Notes under the pieces: generated by a model
What the model was told of the DNA's origin: nothing
Database searches by the model: none
The model's input: only the letters and a program-made list of their open reading frames with translations
In this document: positions 17,300 to 26,983 of the stretch, in pieces
How positions within the stretch are numbered: the first letter of the stretch is position 1
Layout of the letters: every line of letters begins with the position of its first letter
From: Sandarakinorhabdus limnophila DSM 17366
GTDB lineage: Bacteria > Pseudomonadota > Alphaproteobacteria > Sphingomonadales > Sphingomonadaceae
Direction of reading: 5' to 3'
NCBI RefSeq assembly: GCF_000420765.1
Contig: NZ_ATVO01000003.1
Coordinates: 62,001 to 126,000, forward strand
DNA: 64,000 nucleotides
Made by a program: the position numbers and the translations under genes

Positions 17300-17380
17300 C
17301 GTCACGGCCGGCACATCACGTCAAAGCCGGCTGGAAATCAAGCTGTGCAGTCGTTCGATTCACAAGCGGTTTGCGCGTTT

Positions 17381-17806
17381 TCAGCTCGGTACGGTGAGAT
17401 CAGCCACCTTGCTGTCGCGCACGCCCACGGGCGCCGCGAGCACTTCCTGCAGGAAGACGCCCTTGTTCACTGTGCTGGTGCGCGGATCGCCGGCCTGGCT
17501 GCGCACGGCGGGATCGGGCGTGTTGGCGCCGGCGCGATCCAGCAATTGCTGTTCGGCGGCGCTCTTCGGCGGCGGCTTCACGCCGGGGCCAAACAGCGCT
17601 TCCATGGCAGCGGCCTGCGAATCGACGCCCATGGCGCGCGGCGCGCCGGGCTTGGGCGGCGCCAGCGAAAAATCGGGCGGCACCACCAGCGGCGCGCCGC
17701 GGGCGATCGCCAGCTCATCGGGGCCACGGCCGGAAAGCCGGTCCTTCTTGCCGCCACAAGCAGTCAGCGCCAGGGCGGCCACGGTCAGGATCAGCAGGTT
17801 ACGCAT
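17381..17806 (-). CDS. DUF3035 lipoprotein (BamF-like)
   Basis: 141 residues from the ATG at 17806, which has AAGGGA 8 bases upstream and overlaps the lspA stop; upstream in-frame starts are less likely. The lipoprotein signal ends in LALTAC. The conserved segment GPDELAIARGAPLVVPPDF, the proline-rich FSLAPPKPGAPR and the C-terminal AEQQLLDRAG are DUF3035 hallmarks. Members are described in alphaproteobacteria as BamF, an accessory lipoprotein of the outer-membrane beta-barrel assembly complex. Placement after lspA, which would process its signal peptide, fits. Confidence 0.82.
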   Translation of the reverse strand: MRNLLILTVAALALTACGGKKDRLSGRGPDELAIARGAPLVVPPDFSLAPPKPGAPRAMGVDSQAAAMEALFGPGVKPPPKSAAEQQLLDRAGANTPDPAVRSQAGDPRTSTVNKGVFLQEVLAAPVGVRDSKVADLTVPS

Positions 17807-18302
17807 CTTTGGCATCCCTTGAATTAACAGCAGCTTCAGGCTCTGGCTTGGCAAGCACGGCACGGGCCAGCAGCAATATCACACCCAGTGTAATCGCGGC
17901 ATCGGCAAGATTGAAGACCCAGAAGCTGGTTTGCCCCCAGAAGAAATGCAGGAAATCGACGACATAACCGAACCGCACGCGATCCAGGATGTTGCCGATG
18001 GCGCCGCCCAGCACCAGGCCCAGTGCGGCCACATCCACCGGGTTCTTTTCGCGCCGCAGCCACAATGCCACCGCCAGCGCGATGCCGGCGGTGATGAAGG
18101 TGAGCAGCCAGCGGCCCAGATCGCTGTCCGCCTGCAACATGCCCATCGACACGCCGATATTGCCCACAAAGGTAAGGCGGAAGAACAGCCACACGTCGAT
18201 GCCGCCGCGTTCGGGCAGGTGGATGATTTCCAGCACCCAATATTTGCTGATCTGATCAAGGATCAGCACCAGCGCCGCAAGGAGAAAGCCGCGCTTAGCC
18301 AT
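17799..18302 (-). CDS. lspA: Lipoprotein signal peptidase (signal peptidase II)
   Basis: 167 residues with four membrane segments. It cleaves prolipoprotein signal peptides at the lipobox cysteine after diacylglyceryl transfer. Catalytic aspartates are in VVDFLHFF and FNLADAAI, and the conserved VGNIGVSMG replaces the usual NxGxxFG. The N-terminal region has ILDQISKYW, the first conserved Asp block. It overlaps ileS upstream by 8 bases and the DUF3035 start downstream by 8 bases, consistent with one operon. Confidence 0.94.
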   Translation of the reverse strand: MAKRGFLLAALVLILDQISKYWVLEIIHLPERGGIDVWLFFRLTFVGNIGVSMGMLQADSDLGRWLLTFITAGIALAVALWLRREKNPVDVAALGLVLGGAIGNILDRVRFGYVVDFLHFFWGQTSFWVFNLADAAITLGVILLLARAVLAKPEPEAAVNSRDAKDA

Positions 18303-21060
18303 TCACCACCGCATCGCAGCGCCCGCACAATTCGGTTTCGGGCTTCACATCGGGCAGGTGGCGCCAGCAGCGGGCGCACTTGGCCAGATCGGCCTTTTCA
18401 ACGGTCAGCGATTCCGTGTCGGCATGGGTCAACGACACGTCGGCGACCAGCAGCAGTTCGGCAAGATCAATTCCTGCCAGTGCCGCGATCCGGTCGGCAT
18501 GGGTGGTGGTGATGGTCACGCTGGCTTCCAGGAAGCTGCCCACCGTCTTGGCGCGGCGAAGTTCTTCCAGTTTCAGATAGACTTCCTCGCGCAGCTTGCG
18601 CGCCAGCATGAACTGCTTGTCCAGCACGGCATCCTGCCAGTCAGCATCGATTTCCGGCCATTCCAGCAGGTGCACCGAGCCCGAATCCGGGTGCCGTGTG
18701 CCCCACACTTCTTCCGCCGTGAACACCATCACCGGCGCCAGCCAGCGGGTGAGGGCGTGGAAGGTGAGATCCAGAACCGTGCGCCAGGCGCGGCGGGCCG
18801 GCGCGGTGGGCGCGTCGCAATAGAGACTGTCCTTGCGGACATCCATCGCAAAGGCGGACAGATCATTCTGCACGAAATCGGTGATCAGGCTGGTGTAGCG
18901 ATTGAAATCATAGGCCACGGCCGCCGCCTTGAGCTCGTCGGAAATTACCGACAGCCGGTGCATCACCCAGCGCTCCAGTGCCGGCATCTGATCGACCGGT
19001 AGGCGCTCTTCCTCGCTCCAGCCCTCAAGAGCGCCAAGCAAATACCGGAAGGTATTACGCAATTTGCGATAATGATCGGCCACGCCTTTCAGGATCTCAT
19101 CGCCAATGCGGTGATCTTCGGTGAAATCGACACTCAGTGCCCACAGCCGTAGGATATCGGCGCCATAAGTCTTCATCACGTCGAGCGGATTGACCGTGTT
19201 GCCTTCCGACTTCGACATCTTGCGGCCACTGGCATCCATGGTGAAGCCGTGGGTGAGGATGGCGTTGTAAGGAGCGCGGCCGCGGGTGCCGCAGCTTTCC
19301 AGCAGGCTGGATTGGAACCAACCGCGATGCTGATCGCTGCCTTCCAGATACAGATCCGCCGGCCACTGCATTTCCGGCCAGCGGCCCGATTCCAGCACGA
19401 AGGCATGGGTGCAACCGCTGTCGAACCACACGTCAAGAATGTCGGTGATCTGTTCGTATTGATCGACCTTGTCGCCCAGCAACTCGGCAGCGAACTCCGG
19501 AGTCCAGGCGTCCACGCCCTGCTCGCGGAAACGCGCGATAATCTTCTCATTGATTGTCTTATCAACAAGATAATCGCCACTCTTGCGATCAACAAACAAT
19601 GTGATCGGCACGCCCCAGGCGCGCTGGCGCGAGAGAACCCAATCCGGCCGGCCTTCGACCATCGCGCCGATGCGGTTGCGGCCCTTGTCCGGTGTGAACT
19701 GGGTGGCGGCGATGGCGGCAACGGCCTTCTGGCGCAGCGTGTGCTCACCTTGATCCATCGGCACGAACCATTGCGGCGTACAGCGGAAGATCACCTTCTT
19801 CTTCGACCGCCACGAGTGCGGATAGCTGTGCGCGAACGGCTCGGCGCTCAGAAGCGCGCCCGCGGCCCGTAGATCATTGCAGATCGGCCCATCTGGCGCA
19901 TTGAGCGTGGGGTTGATGACGTTCTTGCTCTCGCCGCCCAGCCACAGCCAATCGGCGCGGTAGCGGCCATCACCTTCCACCGCGAACACCGGGTTGATCC
20001 CGTGCGCCTTGCACAGCGCGAAGTCATCCTCGCCATGGTCGGGCGCCATGTGGACAAGCCCGGTGCCGGCATCCGTGGTGACGAAATCGCCGGGCAGGAA
20101 GGGGCGGGGACGCGCGAAGAAGTCGCCCAGTTGGTGCATCGGGTGCCGAACGACAGCACCGGCCAGCGCAGATGCGGCAACATCCTGCTCCACGGTCAGC
20201 GCAGAACCGATGCGCGCGCTCACTGCCTCCACCAGTGGGGCGGCAATGAGGATGCGGTGGCCGTCTTGCGTGCGGCAAAGCTGGTAGGTGACCTCCGGCC
20301 CATAGGCGATGCCCTGGTTGACCGGGGTCGTCCACGGCGTCGTTGTCCAGATGACGGCGTGTGCCCCCACCAGTTCCGGCGCGTTCGGCGCTTCCGTGAT
20401 CTCGAAAGCCACGTCGATCTGGGTCGAGGTGATGTCGTGATATTCTACCTCGGCATCGGCGAGCGCGGTCTTTTCCACCGGCGACCACATCACCGGCTTG
20501 GCACCGCGATACAGCTGGCCGCTCTCGGCAAACTTCAAAAGTTCGGAAACAATGGTCGCTTCCGCCTGGAAGTCCATGGTGAGATATGGTTTCTCCCAAT
20601 TCGCGCTGATGCCCAACCGCTTCAGCTGGTCGCGCTGCACATTCACCCAATGCTGGGCATAGGCGCGGCATTCGGCGCGGAATTCCACCGCCGGCACATC
20701 GTCCTTGTTCTGCTTTTTCGCGCGGTAGGCTTCTTCCACCTTCCATTCTATGGGCAGGCCGTGGCAATCCCAACCGGGGATATAGGGCGCATCCTTGCCC
20801 ATCAGCGTCTGCGTGCGCACCACCGCATCCTTCAGGATATGGTTCAGCGCGTGGCCGATGTGCATGTCGCCGTTGGCATAGGGCGGGCCATCGTGGAAGA
20901 TGAACTTCGGCCGCCCGGCGCGGGCTTCGCGCAGTTGTGCATAAAGATCAGCCGCCTGCCATTTCGCCAAAATCTGCGGTTCACGCTCCGGCAGGCCAGC
21001 TTTCATCGGAAAGTCGGTTTTCGGCAGGAAAACGGTGGGGCGATAATCGGGCGCGTTCAT
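18295..21060 (-). CDS. ileS: Isoleucyl-tRNA synthetase
   Basis: 921 residues. It charges tRNA-Ile. Class I signatures: HIGH at residues 67-70 (GDMHIGHALN) and KMSKS around residue 614 (GRKMSKSEGN). The editing domain lies between, with WTTTPWTTPVN. The C-terminus has a zinc-finger Cys set, CARCWRHLPDVKPETELCGRC, of the bacterial type. Length is normal. It is 33 bases downstream of ribF and overlaps lspA, the same arrangement found in many proteobacteria. Confidence 0.97.
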   Translation of the reverse strand: MNAPDYRPTVFLPKTDFPMKAGLPEREPQILAKWQAADLYAQLREARAGRPKFIFHDGPPYANGDMHIGHALNHILKDAVVRTQTLMGKDAPYIPGWDCHGLPIEWKVEEAYRAKKQNKDDVPAVEFRAECRAYAQHWVNVQRDQLKRLGISANWEKPYLTMDFQAEATIVSELLKFAESGQLYRGAKPVMWSPVEKTALADAEVEYHDITSTQIDVAFEITEAPNAPELVGAHAVIWTTTPWTTPVNQGIAYGPEVTYQLCRTQDGHRILIAAPLVEAVSARIGSALTVEQDVAASALAGAVVRHPMHQLGDFFARPRPFLPGDFVTTDAGTGLVHMAPDHGEDDFALCKAHGINPVFAVEGDGRYRADWLWLGGESKNVINPTLNAPDGPICNDLRAAGALLSAEPFAHSYPHSWRSKKKVIFRCTPQWFVPMDQGEHTLRQKAVAAIAATQFTPDKGRNRIGAMVEGRPDWVLSRQRAWGVPITLFVDRKSGDYLVDKTINEKIIARFREQGVDAWTPEFAAELLGDKVDQYEQITDILDVWFDSGCTHAFVLESGRWPEMQWPADLYLEGSDQHRGWFQSSLLESCGTRGRAPYNAILTHGFTMDASGRKMSKSEGNTVNPLDVMKTYGADILRLWALSVDFTEDHRIGDEILKGVADHYRKLRNTFRYLLGALEGWSEEERLPVDQMPALERWVMHRLSVISDELKAAAVAYDFNRYTSLITDFVQNDLSAFAMDVRKDSLYCDAPTAPARRAWRTVLDLTFHALTRWLAPVMVFTAEEVWGTRHPDSGSVHLLEWPEIDADWQDAVLDKQFMLARKLREEVYLKLEELRRAKTVGSFLEASVTITTTHADRIAALAGIDLAELLLVADVSLTHADTESLTVEKADLAKCARCWRHLPDVKPETELCGRCDAVVNG

Positions 21061-21093
21061 GAGGGTGGGCTTTAGGGGAAGGGCGCGTGCCTG

Positions 21094-22023
21094 TCACCCA
21101 CCCTTGAGCATGCGCCGTGCCGCCGTCGCATCGGCCGCAATCTGCGCCTTCAATGCATCAAGGCCATTCAGTTTCATTTCCGGCCGCAGATAGGCGACCA
21201 GCTGCACATCCAGGGTCTGGCCATAGAGATCGCCCTGCCAATCCATCAGCCAGGTTTCGAGCAGTTCCACCGGCGGTTCGATCATGGGGCGGATGCCAAG
21301 GTTGGCCACGCCATCCACGCGCTCACCCGATGGCAGCACGACCTGCACGGCATAGACGCCATAGGCCGGCCGCACATAATCCCCCAGCATCATGTTGGCG
21401 GTCGGGAAACCCAAGGTGCGCCCCAGCTTGGCGCCATGTTCCACCACGCCCCTGATGGTGAACGGCCGGGTGAGCAGCTCCGCCGCCATCCCCGGCCGCG
21501 CATCGCGCAGAAGGGCACGAATGCGTGTCGAGCTGATCGTGCCCGCACCGTCCTGCACTGCATCCACCACCCGCGCCGCAAAGCCATTCGCCAGGCCCAG
21601 CCGTTCCAGATCGGTCACGCTGCCTGAACGCCCGCGCCCGAAGGTGAAATCGCCGCCGGTCACCACGCCGGCCACGCTAAGGCGCGTCACCAGCCATTCG
21701 TCCACGAACTCCTCCGCGGAAAGCGCAGCCAGCGCCCGGTTGAACGGCATCACCACCGCGCCATTCATGCCGAACGCGCGCAGCCACTCGCCGCGCTGTT
21801 CAATGGTGGAAAGCGAGAAAGATGGCACATCGGGCTGGAACAGCCGCGCCGGGTGTGGATCGAAACTCGCCACCAGCGCCGGCCGGCCCAACTTTCGCGC
21901 CCAATCACGCGCGGCGCCCACCACAGCCTGGTGCCCGGCGTGAAATCCATCGAAATTGCCCAGCGCCACGATGCCGCCACGCAAATGGCCAGGCAGGGCG
22001 GCGCCCCCAGAAATCAGGTCCAC
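21094..22023 (-). CDS. ribF: Bifunctional riboflavin kinase/FAD synthetase
   Basis: 309 residues from GTG at 22023, chosen because GGAG lies 8 bases upstream and because longer readings would enter the dipeptidase gene. It phosphorylates riboflavin to FMN and adenylates FMN to FAD. FAD-synthetase half: ALGNFDGFHAGHQAV and SFDPHPARLF, then the STRIRALLRDARP motif. Kinase half: GRTLGFPTANMML and GVYAV, ending in LRPEMKLNGLDALKAQI. Typical length. It lies between the dipeptidase and ileS on one strand. Confidence 0.94.
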   Translation of the reverse strand: MDLISGGAALPGHLRGGIVALGNFDGFHAGHQAVVGAARDWARKLGRPALVASFDPHPARLFQPDVPSFSLSTIEQRGEWLRAFGMNGAVVMPFNRALAALSAEEFVDEWLVTRLSVAGVVTGGDFTFGRGRSGSVTDLERLGLANGFAARVVDAVQDGAGTISSTRIRALLRDARPGMAAELLTRPFTIRGVVEHGAKLGRTLGFPTANMMLGDYVRPAYGVYAVQVVLPSGERVDGVANLGIRPMIEPPVELLETWLMDWQGDLYGQTLDVQLVAYLRPEMKLNGLDALKAQIAADATAARRMLKGG

Positions 22024-22048
22024 GCGATCAGCTCCATGGGCAGGCGGC

Positions 22049-23212
22049 TTAGCGGGGAGCCAGCCCGGCGGCAAGCAGCCGTGCCGTATTGCCGCCCATC
22101 ACCTTGGCGATGTCGGTCTCGTGCATGCCCGCCTGCATCAGGGCCTGAGTGACGACATCGAGATGCGCGGTATCGAAACCTACCGTGGTTGCGCCATCAT
22201 AATCGCTGCCCAGCCCGACATGATCGATGCCGGCCACCTTCACCGCGTGCAGGATCGCCTTGGCGGTGGCCTCCGGTGTTGGCTGGCAGATGGCGGCATC
22301 CCAATAGCCGATGCCCACCACGCCGCCATTGGCCGCCAGCGCCCGCAACTGATCGTCGGAAAGATTGCGCGGCGTGTCGCAGGTGCCTTTCACGCCGCCA
22401 TGGCTCACCACCACGGGCCGCGTGGCGATCTTCAGCACGTCGGCAAAGGCGGCGGGGCTGCTGTGGGCGACATCGATGATCATGCCGCGCTTCTCCGCCT
22501 CGCGCACCACTTCGGCGCCCAGGGCGGTGAGCCCGCCCTTCTTCTCCCCCGCCATCGAACCTGCCAGTTCGGTATCGAAGAAATGCGCCAGCCCCAGCAT
22601 GCGGAAACCCGCGTCGTGCAGCCGCTTTACATTGGCCAAATTGCCTTCCAAATTCTGCCCGCCTTCGGTGGAGAGCAGCGCGCCGGTCACGCGCTTGCCC
22701 GCCGCACGGTCCGCCAGCAGGCTGGCCAGATCAGTCGGGGTCTTGACGACCCGCAGCCGGCCATCGGCGCGTTTCTCTACTTCGTGAAGCTTTTCGGCGT
22801 GCCACAGCGAGCGTTCCAGCAGGCTGCCCCACGTGCGGAGTGGTTGCCCCTGCGCGATCACCAGCGGGGTGATATTGTCGGTCTCGTCCGAATTTTTCTC
22901 GTAATTCTGCCCGCGCGGCGTCTTGGTGACGCTGGAAAATACCTGCAATGCGACATTGCCGGCCTCCAGTCTCTTGAGATCGACATGGCCATCACTGGAT
23001 TCCGACAGCAGATCGCGTTTCCACATCAGCGTATCGCTGTGCAGATCGATCACGGTTAGCGTCTTGTGCAGCGCCTGGGCCTCGGCGCTCACCGGCCACG
23101 TCGCTCCCGTCTGCTTGTTCATGCCGCGCTCGGCGATGCCGGGGGCGAAGCCGAACAAGCCCACCGCCGCCACGCCGAGCAGCGCCGCCGTTCCCCACAC
23201 CAGCTTCTTCAT
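22049..23212 (-). CDS. Membrane dipeptidase (peptidase family M19)
   Basis: 387 residues from the ATG at 23212, with AAGGGG 7 bases upstream. An N-terminal membrane anchor (LVWGTAALLGVAAVGLFGF) precedes the zinc amidohydrolase-type barrel. Metal and active-site motifs: VIDLHSDTLMW (HxD), LLSTEGGQNLE, IIDVAHSS, VVSHGGVKG and GLGSDYDG. It should hydrolyse dipeptides, including D-amino-acid ones, on the periplasmic side. It lies between folA and ribF without obvious metabolic link, 10 bases after folA, so probably co-transcribed. Confidence 0.92.
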   Translation of the reverse strand: MKKLVWGTAALLGVAAVGLFGFAPGIAERGMNKQTGATWPVSAEAQALHKTLTVIDLHSDTLMWKRDLLSESSDGHVDLKRLEAGNVALQVFSSVTKTPRGQNYEKNSDETDNITPLVIAQGQPLRTWGSLLERSLWHAEKLHEVEKRADGRLRVVKTPTDLASLLADRAAGKRVTGALLSTEGGQNLEGNLANVKRLHDAGFRMLGLAHFFDTELAGSMAGEKKGGLTALGAEVVREAEKRGMIIDVAHSSPAAFADVLKIATRPVVVSHGGVKGTCDTPRNLSDDQLRALAANGGVVGIGYWDAAICQPTPEATAKAILHAVKVAGIDHVGLGSDYDGATTVGFDTAHLDVVTQALMQAGMHETDIAKVMGGNTARLLAAGLAPR

Positions 23213-23222
23213 CGGATTCCCC

Positions 23223-23723
23223 TTATCGCCGTTCCAGCGTGATGAACGCATATCCCGGCTTGTCGCCCTCCGGTTCATGCGTCACCCGCGCCACTTCTTC
23301 CCAGCGCGCCGGATCGAAGGCGGGCAGGAACGTGTCGCCCTCAGGCTCCGCGTCGATCTCAGTCAATTCCACCCGCGTCGCGATGGGGAGTGCGAGCGCA
23401 TAGATCTCCGCCCCGCCGATGATCATGATGTGGCCCCGGATGCGTGGGTCAAGGCCCGCTTCCGCAACCGCTTCGGCCAGGTTGGGCACCACCGTCACCC
23501 CGTCGGCCGCCCAACTCGCATCACGGGTGAGCACAATATTCTGGCGGCCGGGCAGGGGCTTGCCGATCGATTCGAACGTCTTGCGGCCCATCACGACGGG
23601 CTTGCCGACCGTAATCGCCTTGAAGCGCTTCAGGTCCGCCGGAAGGTGCCAGGGCATGGCGCCCTTGTTGCCGATCACGCCGTTTCGGGCGCGGGCAACC
23701 ACCATGGTGACATCAAGGCTCAT
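23223..23723 (-). CDS. folA: Dihydrofolate reductase
   Basis: 166 residues; the ATG overlaps the thyA stop as ATGA. It regenerates tetrahydrofolate from the dihydrofolate made by ThyA. Motifs: VARARNGVIGNKGAMPWHLP (substrate and NADPH loop with Trp and the Pro loop), LKRFKAITVGKPVVMGRKTF, the SIGKPLPGR turn and IMIIGGAEIY. The acidic residue usual for bacterial DHFR in the PWHLPADLKRF helix is Asp. Normal length. Confidence 0.96.
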   Translation of the reverse strand: MSLDVTMVVARARNGVIGNKGAMPWHLPADLKRFKAITVGKPVVMGRKTFESIGKPLPGRQNIVLTRDASWAADGVTVVPNLAEAVAEAGLDPRIRGHIMIIGGAEIYALALPIATRVELTEIDAEPEGDTFLPAFDPARWEEVARVTHEPEGDKPGYAFITLERR

Positions 23724-24643
23724 ACCGCCACCGGCGCGGCGATGTGCGGATGCGGATCGTAGCCGGTGATCAGGAAGTCCTCCAGCCGATAGGAGAACAG
23801 ATCCTCCGGCTGTCCCGCGAAGTCCAAACGCGGGAAGGGGCGGGGCGTGCGCGAAAGCTGCTCCGTCACCAGATGCTCGTGATTGAGATAGAGGTGACAA
23901 TCCGCCCCCATCCAGGTGAGCACCCCCGGTTCCAGCCCGCACTGCTGCGCCAGCATGCGGATCAGCACCGCCGCTTCGAAGATGTTGAACGGAAAGCCGA
24001 GCCCGAGATCGCAGCTGCGCTGATAGAGGATGCCGGATAGGCGACCATCAGCGACGAAATACTGGTAGGTCATGTGGCACGGCGGAAGCGCCATCCGGTG
24101 CAGTTCCGGCACGTTCCAGCCGGTGAAGATGTGGCGGCGGCTGGCCGGGTTGTGCTTCAGGCCGTTGACCAACTCGGTCATTTGATCGAACGGCGTATCG
24201 GCGTGGAAACTGCCGTCTTCATTGGCGGCATAGCGCGGCCAGCGCCGCCATTGGACGCCATACACCGGGCCCAGATCGCCCCACTTCGCGGCAAAATCAT
24301 CGTCGGCAATGATCCGCGCTTCGAAATCATCGCGGCTGATGGCCTCGCCGGTCGCCTTTCGATAGGCATCGAGCGGCCAGTCGGTCCAGATATGCACGCC
24401 CTGTTCCACAAGCGGGCGGATGTTCGATTCGCCGTTCAGGAACCAGATCAGCTCCTTCACCGCCGATTTCCAGAACACGCGCTTGGTGGTGAGCAGCGGC
24501 ACCGTGCCATCGGAAAGATCGAATTTCAGCGTCTCACCAAACAGGGCGCGCGTGCCGGTACCGGTGCGGTCGCCGCGCATGGCGCCGGTCCGCCACACAC
24601 GCTCCATCAGAGAAAGATACTGGTGTTCGCCGCCATGAGTCAT
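23720..24643 (-). CDS. thyA: Thymidylate synthase
   Basis: 307 residues, AAGGGG 6 bases before the ATG. It methylates dUMP to dTMP with methylene-tetrahydrofolate. The nucleophile Cys is in LPPCHMTYQYFV; other motifs are RTGTGTRALFGE, the RRHIFTGWN stretch and CDLGLGFPFNI. About 40 residues longer than E. coli ThyA (264), mainly through an insertion in the small domain, as in many alphaproteobacteria. It begins the run thyA-folA-dipeptidase-ribF-ileS-lspA-DUF3035. The divergent luxI starts 77 bases away. Confidence 0.96.
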   Translation of the reverse strand: MTHGGEHQYLSLMERVWRTGAMRGDRTGTGTRALFGETLKFDLSDGTVPLLTTKRVFWKSAVKELIWFLNGESNIRPLVEQGVHIWTDWPLDAYRKATGEAISRDDFEARIIADDDFAAKWGDLGPVYGVQWRRWPRYAANEDGSFHADTPFDQMTELVNGLKHNPASRRHIFTGWNVPELHRMALPPCHMTYQYFVADGRLSGILYQRSCDLGLGFPFNIFEAAVLIRMLAQQCGLEPGVLTWMGADCHLYLNHEHLVTEQLSRTPRPFPRLDFAGQPEDLFSYRLEDFLITGYDPHPHIAAPVAV

Positions 24644-24719
24644 TGCCCCTTGTCAGGGATATGGCGCGCCCGCGTCAACCATTGCCACAACGCTTCCGAA
24701 CCCCATCAGGAAGCAGGCG

Positions 24720-25427
24720 ATGTTCGGCACAGCCACAACAGGCACCAGCCACGATATTCAGGCCATTCCCGGCCTGTGGCGCGACGCACAGGGCGAGGCG
24801 GAGGCCTTGTCCAGTCGGGGAATGCACCATGCCGCCCTGCGATCCGCCATGCTGAAGGATCGCAAGATCGTGCTGATGGACCGGCTGGGCTGGGATCTGC
24901 AATCGCTCGATGGCCTGCACGAGCTGGACGAATATGATGACGGAAATACGCTCTATCTGATCGTTCATCAGCCCGAAACCGGCCGCCATTTGGGATCGGT
25001 TCGGCTGCTGCCCTCCACCGGCGCGCACCTGCTGGGCGACAAGTTCGCGCATCTGTGTGCCGATGGTGTCCCGGTGGGCCCCAATGTGTGGGAGATCACC
25101 CGTCTGGTCACTGCGCCCGGCCTGACACGCGCTGAAGCGCTGCAGGTGCGCAGACAATTGGCAATTGCCCTGCAAGAACATGCACTTGCAAACAGAATTC
25201 AATATTATATCATGGTTACACACCTGCAGTGGTTGCCGAGCCTGCTGTCCATCGGCTGGGATGCTGAACCACTGGGCCTGCCGCACGGTGAGGGCGTTAA
25301 TGCCGTTGCCGCGCTGCGGATCCATATTGACGAGACCACCTTGCAGCGCCTGCGCGCGGCCTGGGCAATCGCCCGGCCGGTGCTGTCGCCGCCCCCGATC
25401 GGCCGGGAGAATGAACAGGCGTTTTGA
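24720..25427 (+). CDS. Acyl-homoserine-lactone synthase (LuxI family), no adjacent LuxR
   Basis: 235 residues, AGGAAG 6 bases before the ATG. It should join S-adenosylmethionine to an acyl-ACP chain to make an acyl-homoserine lactone signal. The invariant LuxI residues are visible: Arg48 and Trp58 (KDRKIVLMDRLGWDL), the acidic DEYDD at 70-74, Arg95 (SVRLLPS), Phe109 (GDKFAHLC), Glu125 and Arg128 (VWEITRLV). The protein is about 25 residues longer than classic LuxI. No LuxR-type receptor lies anywhere in the window and no lux-box palindrome is seen in the 76-base leader. One stretch (about 25185-25215) is unusually AT-rich. Acyl chain specificity cannot be read. Confidence 0.9.
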   Translation: MFGTATTGTSHDIQAIPGLWRDAQGEAEALSSRGMHHAALRSAMLKDRKIVLMDRLGWDLQSLDGLHELDEYDDGNTLYLIVHQPETGRHLGSVRLLPSTGAHLLGDKFAHLCADGVPVGPNVWEITRLVTAPGLTRAEALQVRRQLAIALQEHALANRIQYYIMVTHLQWLPSLLSIGWDAEPLGLPHGEGVNAVAALRIHIDETTLQRLRAAWAIARPVLSPPPIGRENEQAF

Positions 25428-25550
25428 CCCTGCGTCTGTCGCTTTCCTGCCGAGGATGACCCGGCCTGCTGAATCCACCTGCAAACGGCCCTCCCCGTGC
25501 GCAGATTCTGGTGAAGGCCGGGGCATCCACCCCTTCAAGAACCACCGGCC

Positions 25551-26910
25551 ATGATGCTGCCTGAGCTGCTTGCTCTTTGGCATGTCGCGCTGGCCGAAGC
25601 CTTGTTGCTGGTAGCGCTGCTGGTGGCCATCAACGGCCTGGATGATCTGGCCATCGATATGCTGTGGCTGATGATGCCGCGCCACAAGCGCCAGCCGCAA
25701 CCGCTCCCGCCAGCACCGCCGCCAGCGCGCTTTGCCATCCTGATCCCGGCCTGGGATGAATCGGCGGTGATCGGTGCCATGCTGCAGCGCCTGCTGGCCC
25801 ACGCTGGACTGGCCGGATTATGCCGTGTTCGTTGGCCTTTATCCCAATGATCCCAAAGGTCAGGCGGCGGTGTCGGCGTTCAACGACTCGCGCCTGTACG
25901 TGGCAGTTGGTGCGACACCCGGCCCCACCACCAAGGCCGATTGCCTGAACAGCCTGTGGCGGGCGGCGCTGGCAGAGGAGGCGGCCAGCGGCCGGCCCTT
26001 CGCTGCCATCGTGCTGCACGATGCCGAAGATCTGGTGCACGCCTGCGAACTGGCGGTGTTTGCCGCCCATTTGCCGGAATATGCCATGGTGCAATTGCCG
26101 GTGCTGCCGCTGCCCGATGCTAGCAGCCCGTTGATTTCCGGTAATTATATCGATGAATTTGCAGAAGCACATGCCAAGGATCTGCTGGTGCGGCAGTGGC
26201 TGGACGCGGCGGTGCCGGCGGCCGGCGTAGGGGTTGCCATCGATCGGGCCATGTTGGGCCGCATTGCCGATGCCCGCGACGGCGCCCCCTTTGATGCCGC
26301 CAGCCTGACCGAGGATTATGAACTGGGCCAGCATGTCCACGCACTGGGTGGGCGCTGTCGTCTGGTGTGGGTGATCGCCGATGGCCAACCGGTGGCGACA
26401 CGCGAGCATTTCCCGGCCACATTCGAAGCAGCGGTTCGGCAGAAGTCGCGCTGGCTCACCGGCATCGCGCTGGCCGGCTGGGATCGGATCGGGTGGCGCG
26501 GCGGGCTGGTCAACCGCTGGATGCTGCTGCGCGATCGCAAAGCGCCGTTGATGGCGCTGCTGACGCTGGCTGCCTATGGCATTGCCTTGCTGCTCGGCAT
26601 CGATAGCCTGCCGCGGCTGGCGTTGCCAGCGGCGGCGCGGATGCCGCCAGTGGCGGGCGACGTCACGCGGGCGCTGCTATGGCTGAACTGGACACTGCTG
26701 TGCTGGCGGCTGCTGGTGCGGGCGCTGTTCACCTTGCGCGTGCATGATCTGAGCCAAGCGATATTGACGCCGCCACGCGCGCTTGTCGGCAATTTTATCA
26801 ACGCCATGGCGGCACTGCGCGCACTGTCGCGCTATGCCCAGGCGGTGCGAACAGGCCGGCGCCTCGTGTGGGACAAGACGATCCACCGTTTCCCCGGCTT
26901 TTCTCCATGA
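25551..26910 (+). pseudogene. NfrB-like family 2 glycosyltransferase, interrupted by a single-base frameshift
   Basis: Two overlapping frames join into one GT2 protein of about 452 residues. The first supplies a membrane segment (LAEALLLVALLVAINGLDDL) and FAILIPAWDESAVIGAMLQR; the second supplies DYAVFVGLYPNDPKGQAAV, LHDAEDLVHACEL, the catalytic TEDYELGQHVHALGG, QKSRWLTG and the end VWDKTIHRFPGF, all typical of NfrB-like glycan synthases of the inner membrane. Removing one C from CCC at 25798-25800 would restore reading as ...QRLLATLDWPDYAVFVG. So the gene is either recently broken, phase-variable at this tract, or carries a sequencing error. The C-terminal cyclic-di-GMP-binding domain of E. 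coli NfrB is absent. It lies just after luxI. Confidence 0.8.
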
Positions 26911-26983
26911 AGGCTGCGGGCCTGACTGGCCGGAGCTGCGGGCCTTCACCGGGCTGGGGCTGCTGCTGGCACTGTGGATCGGC

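Noticed and set aside
24644-24719. lux-box-like palindrome upstream of luxI
   Set aside because: The 76-base leader was read for a 20-base dyad of the CTG-N10-CAG type and none was convincing.
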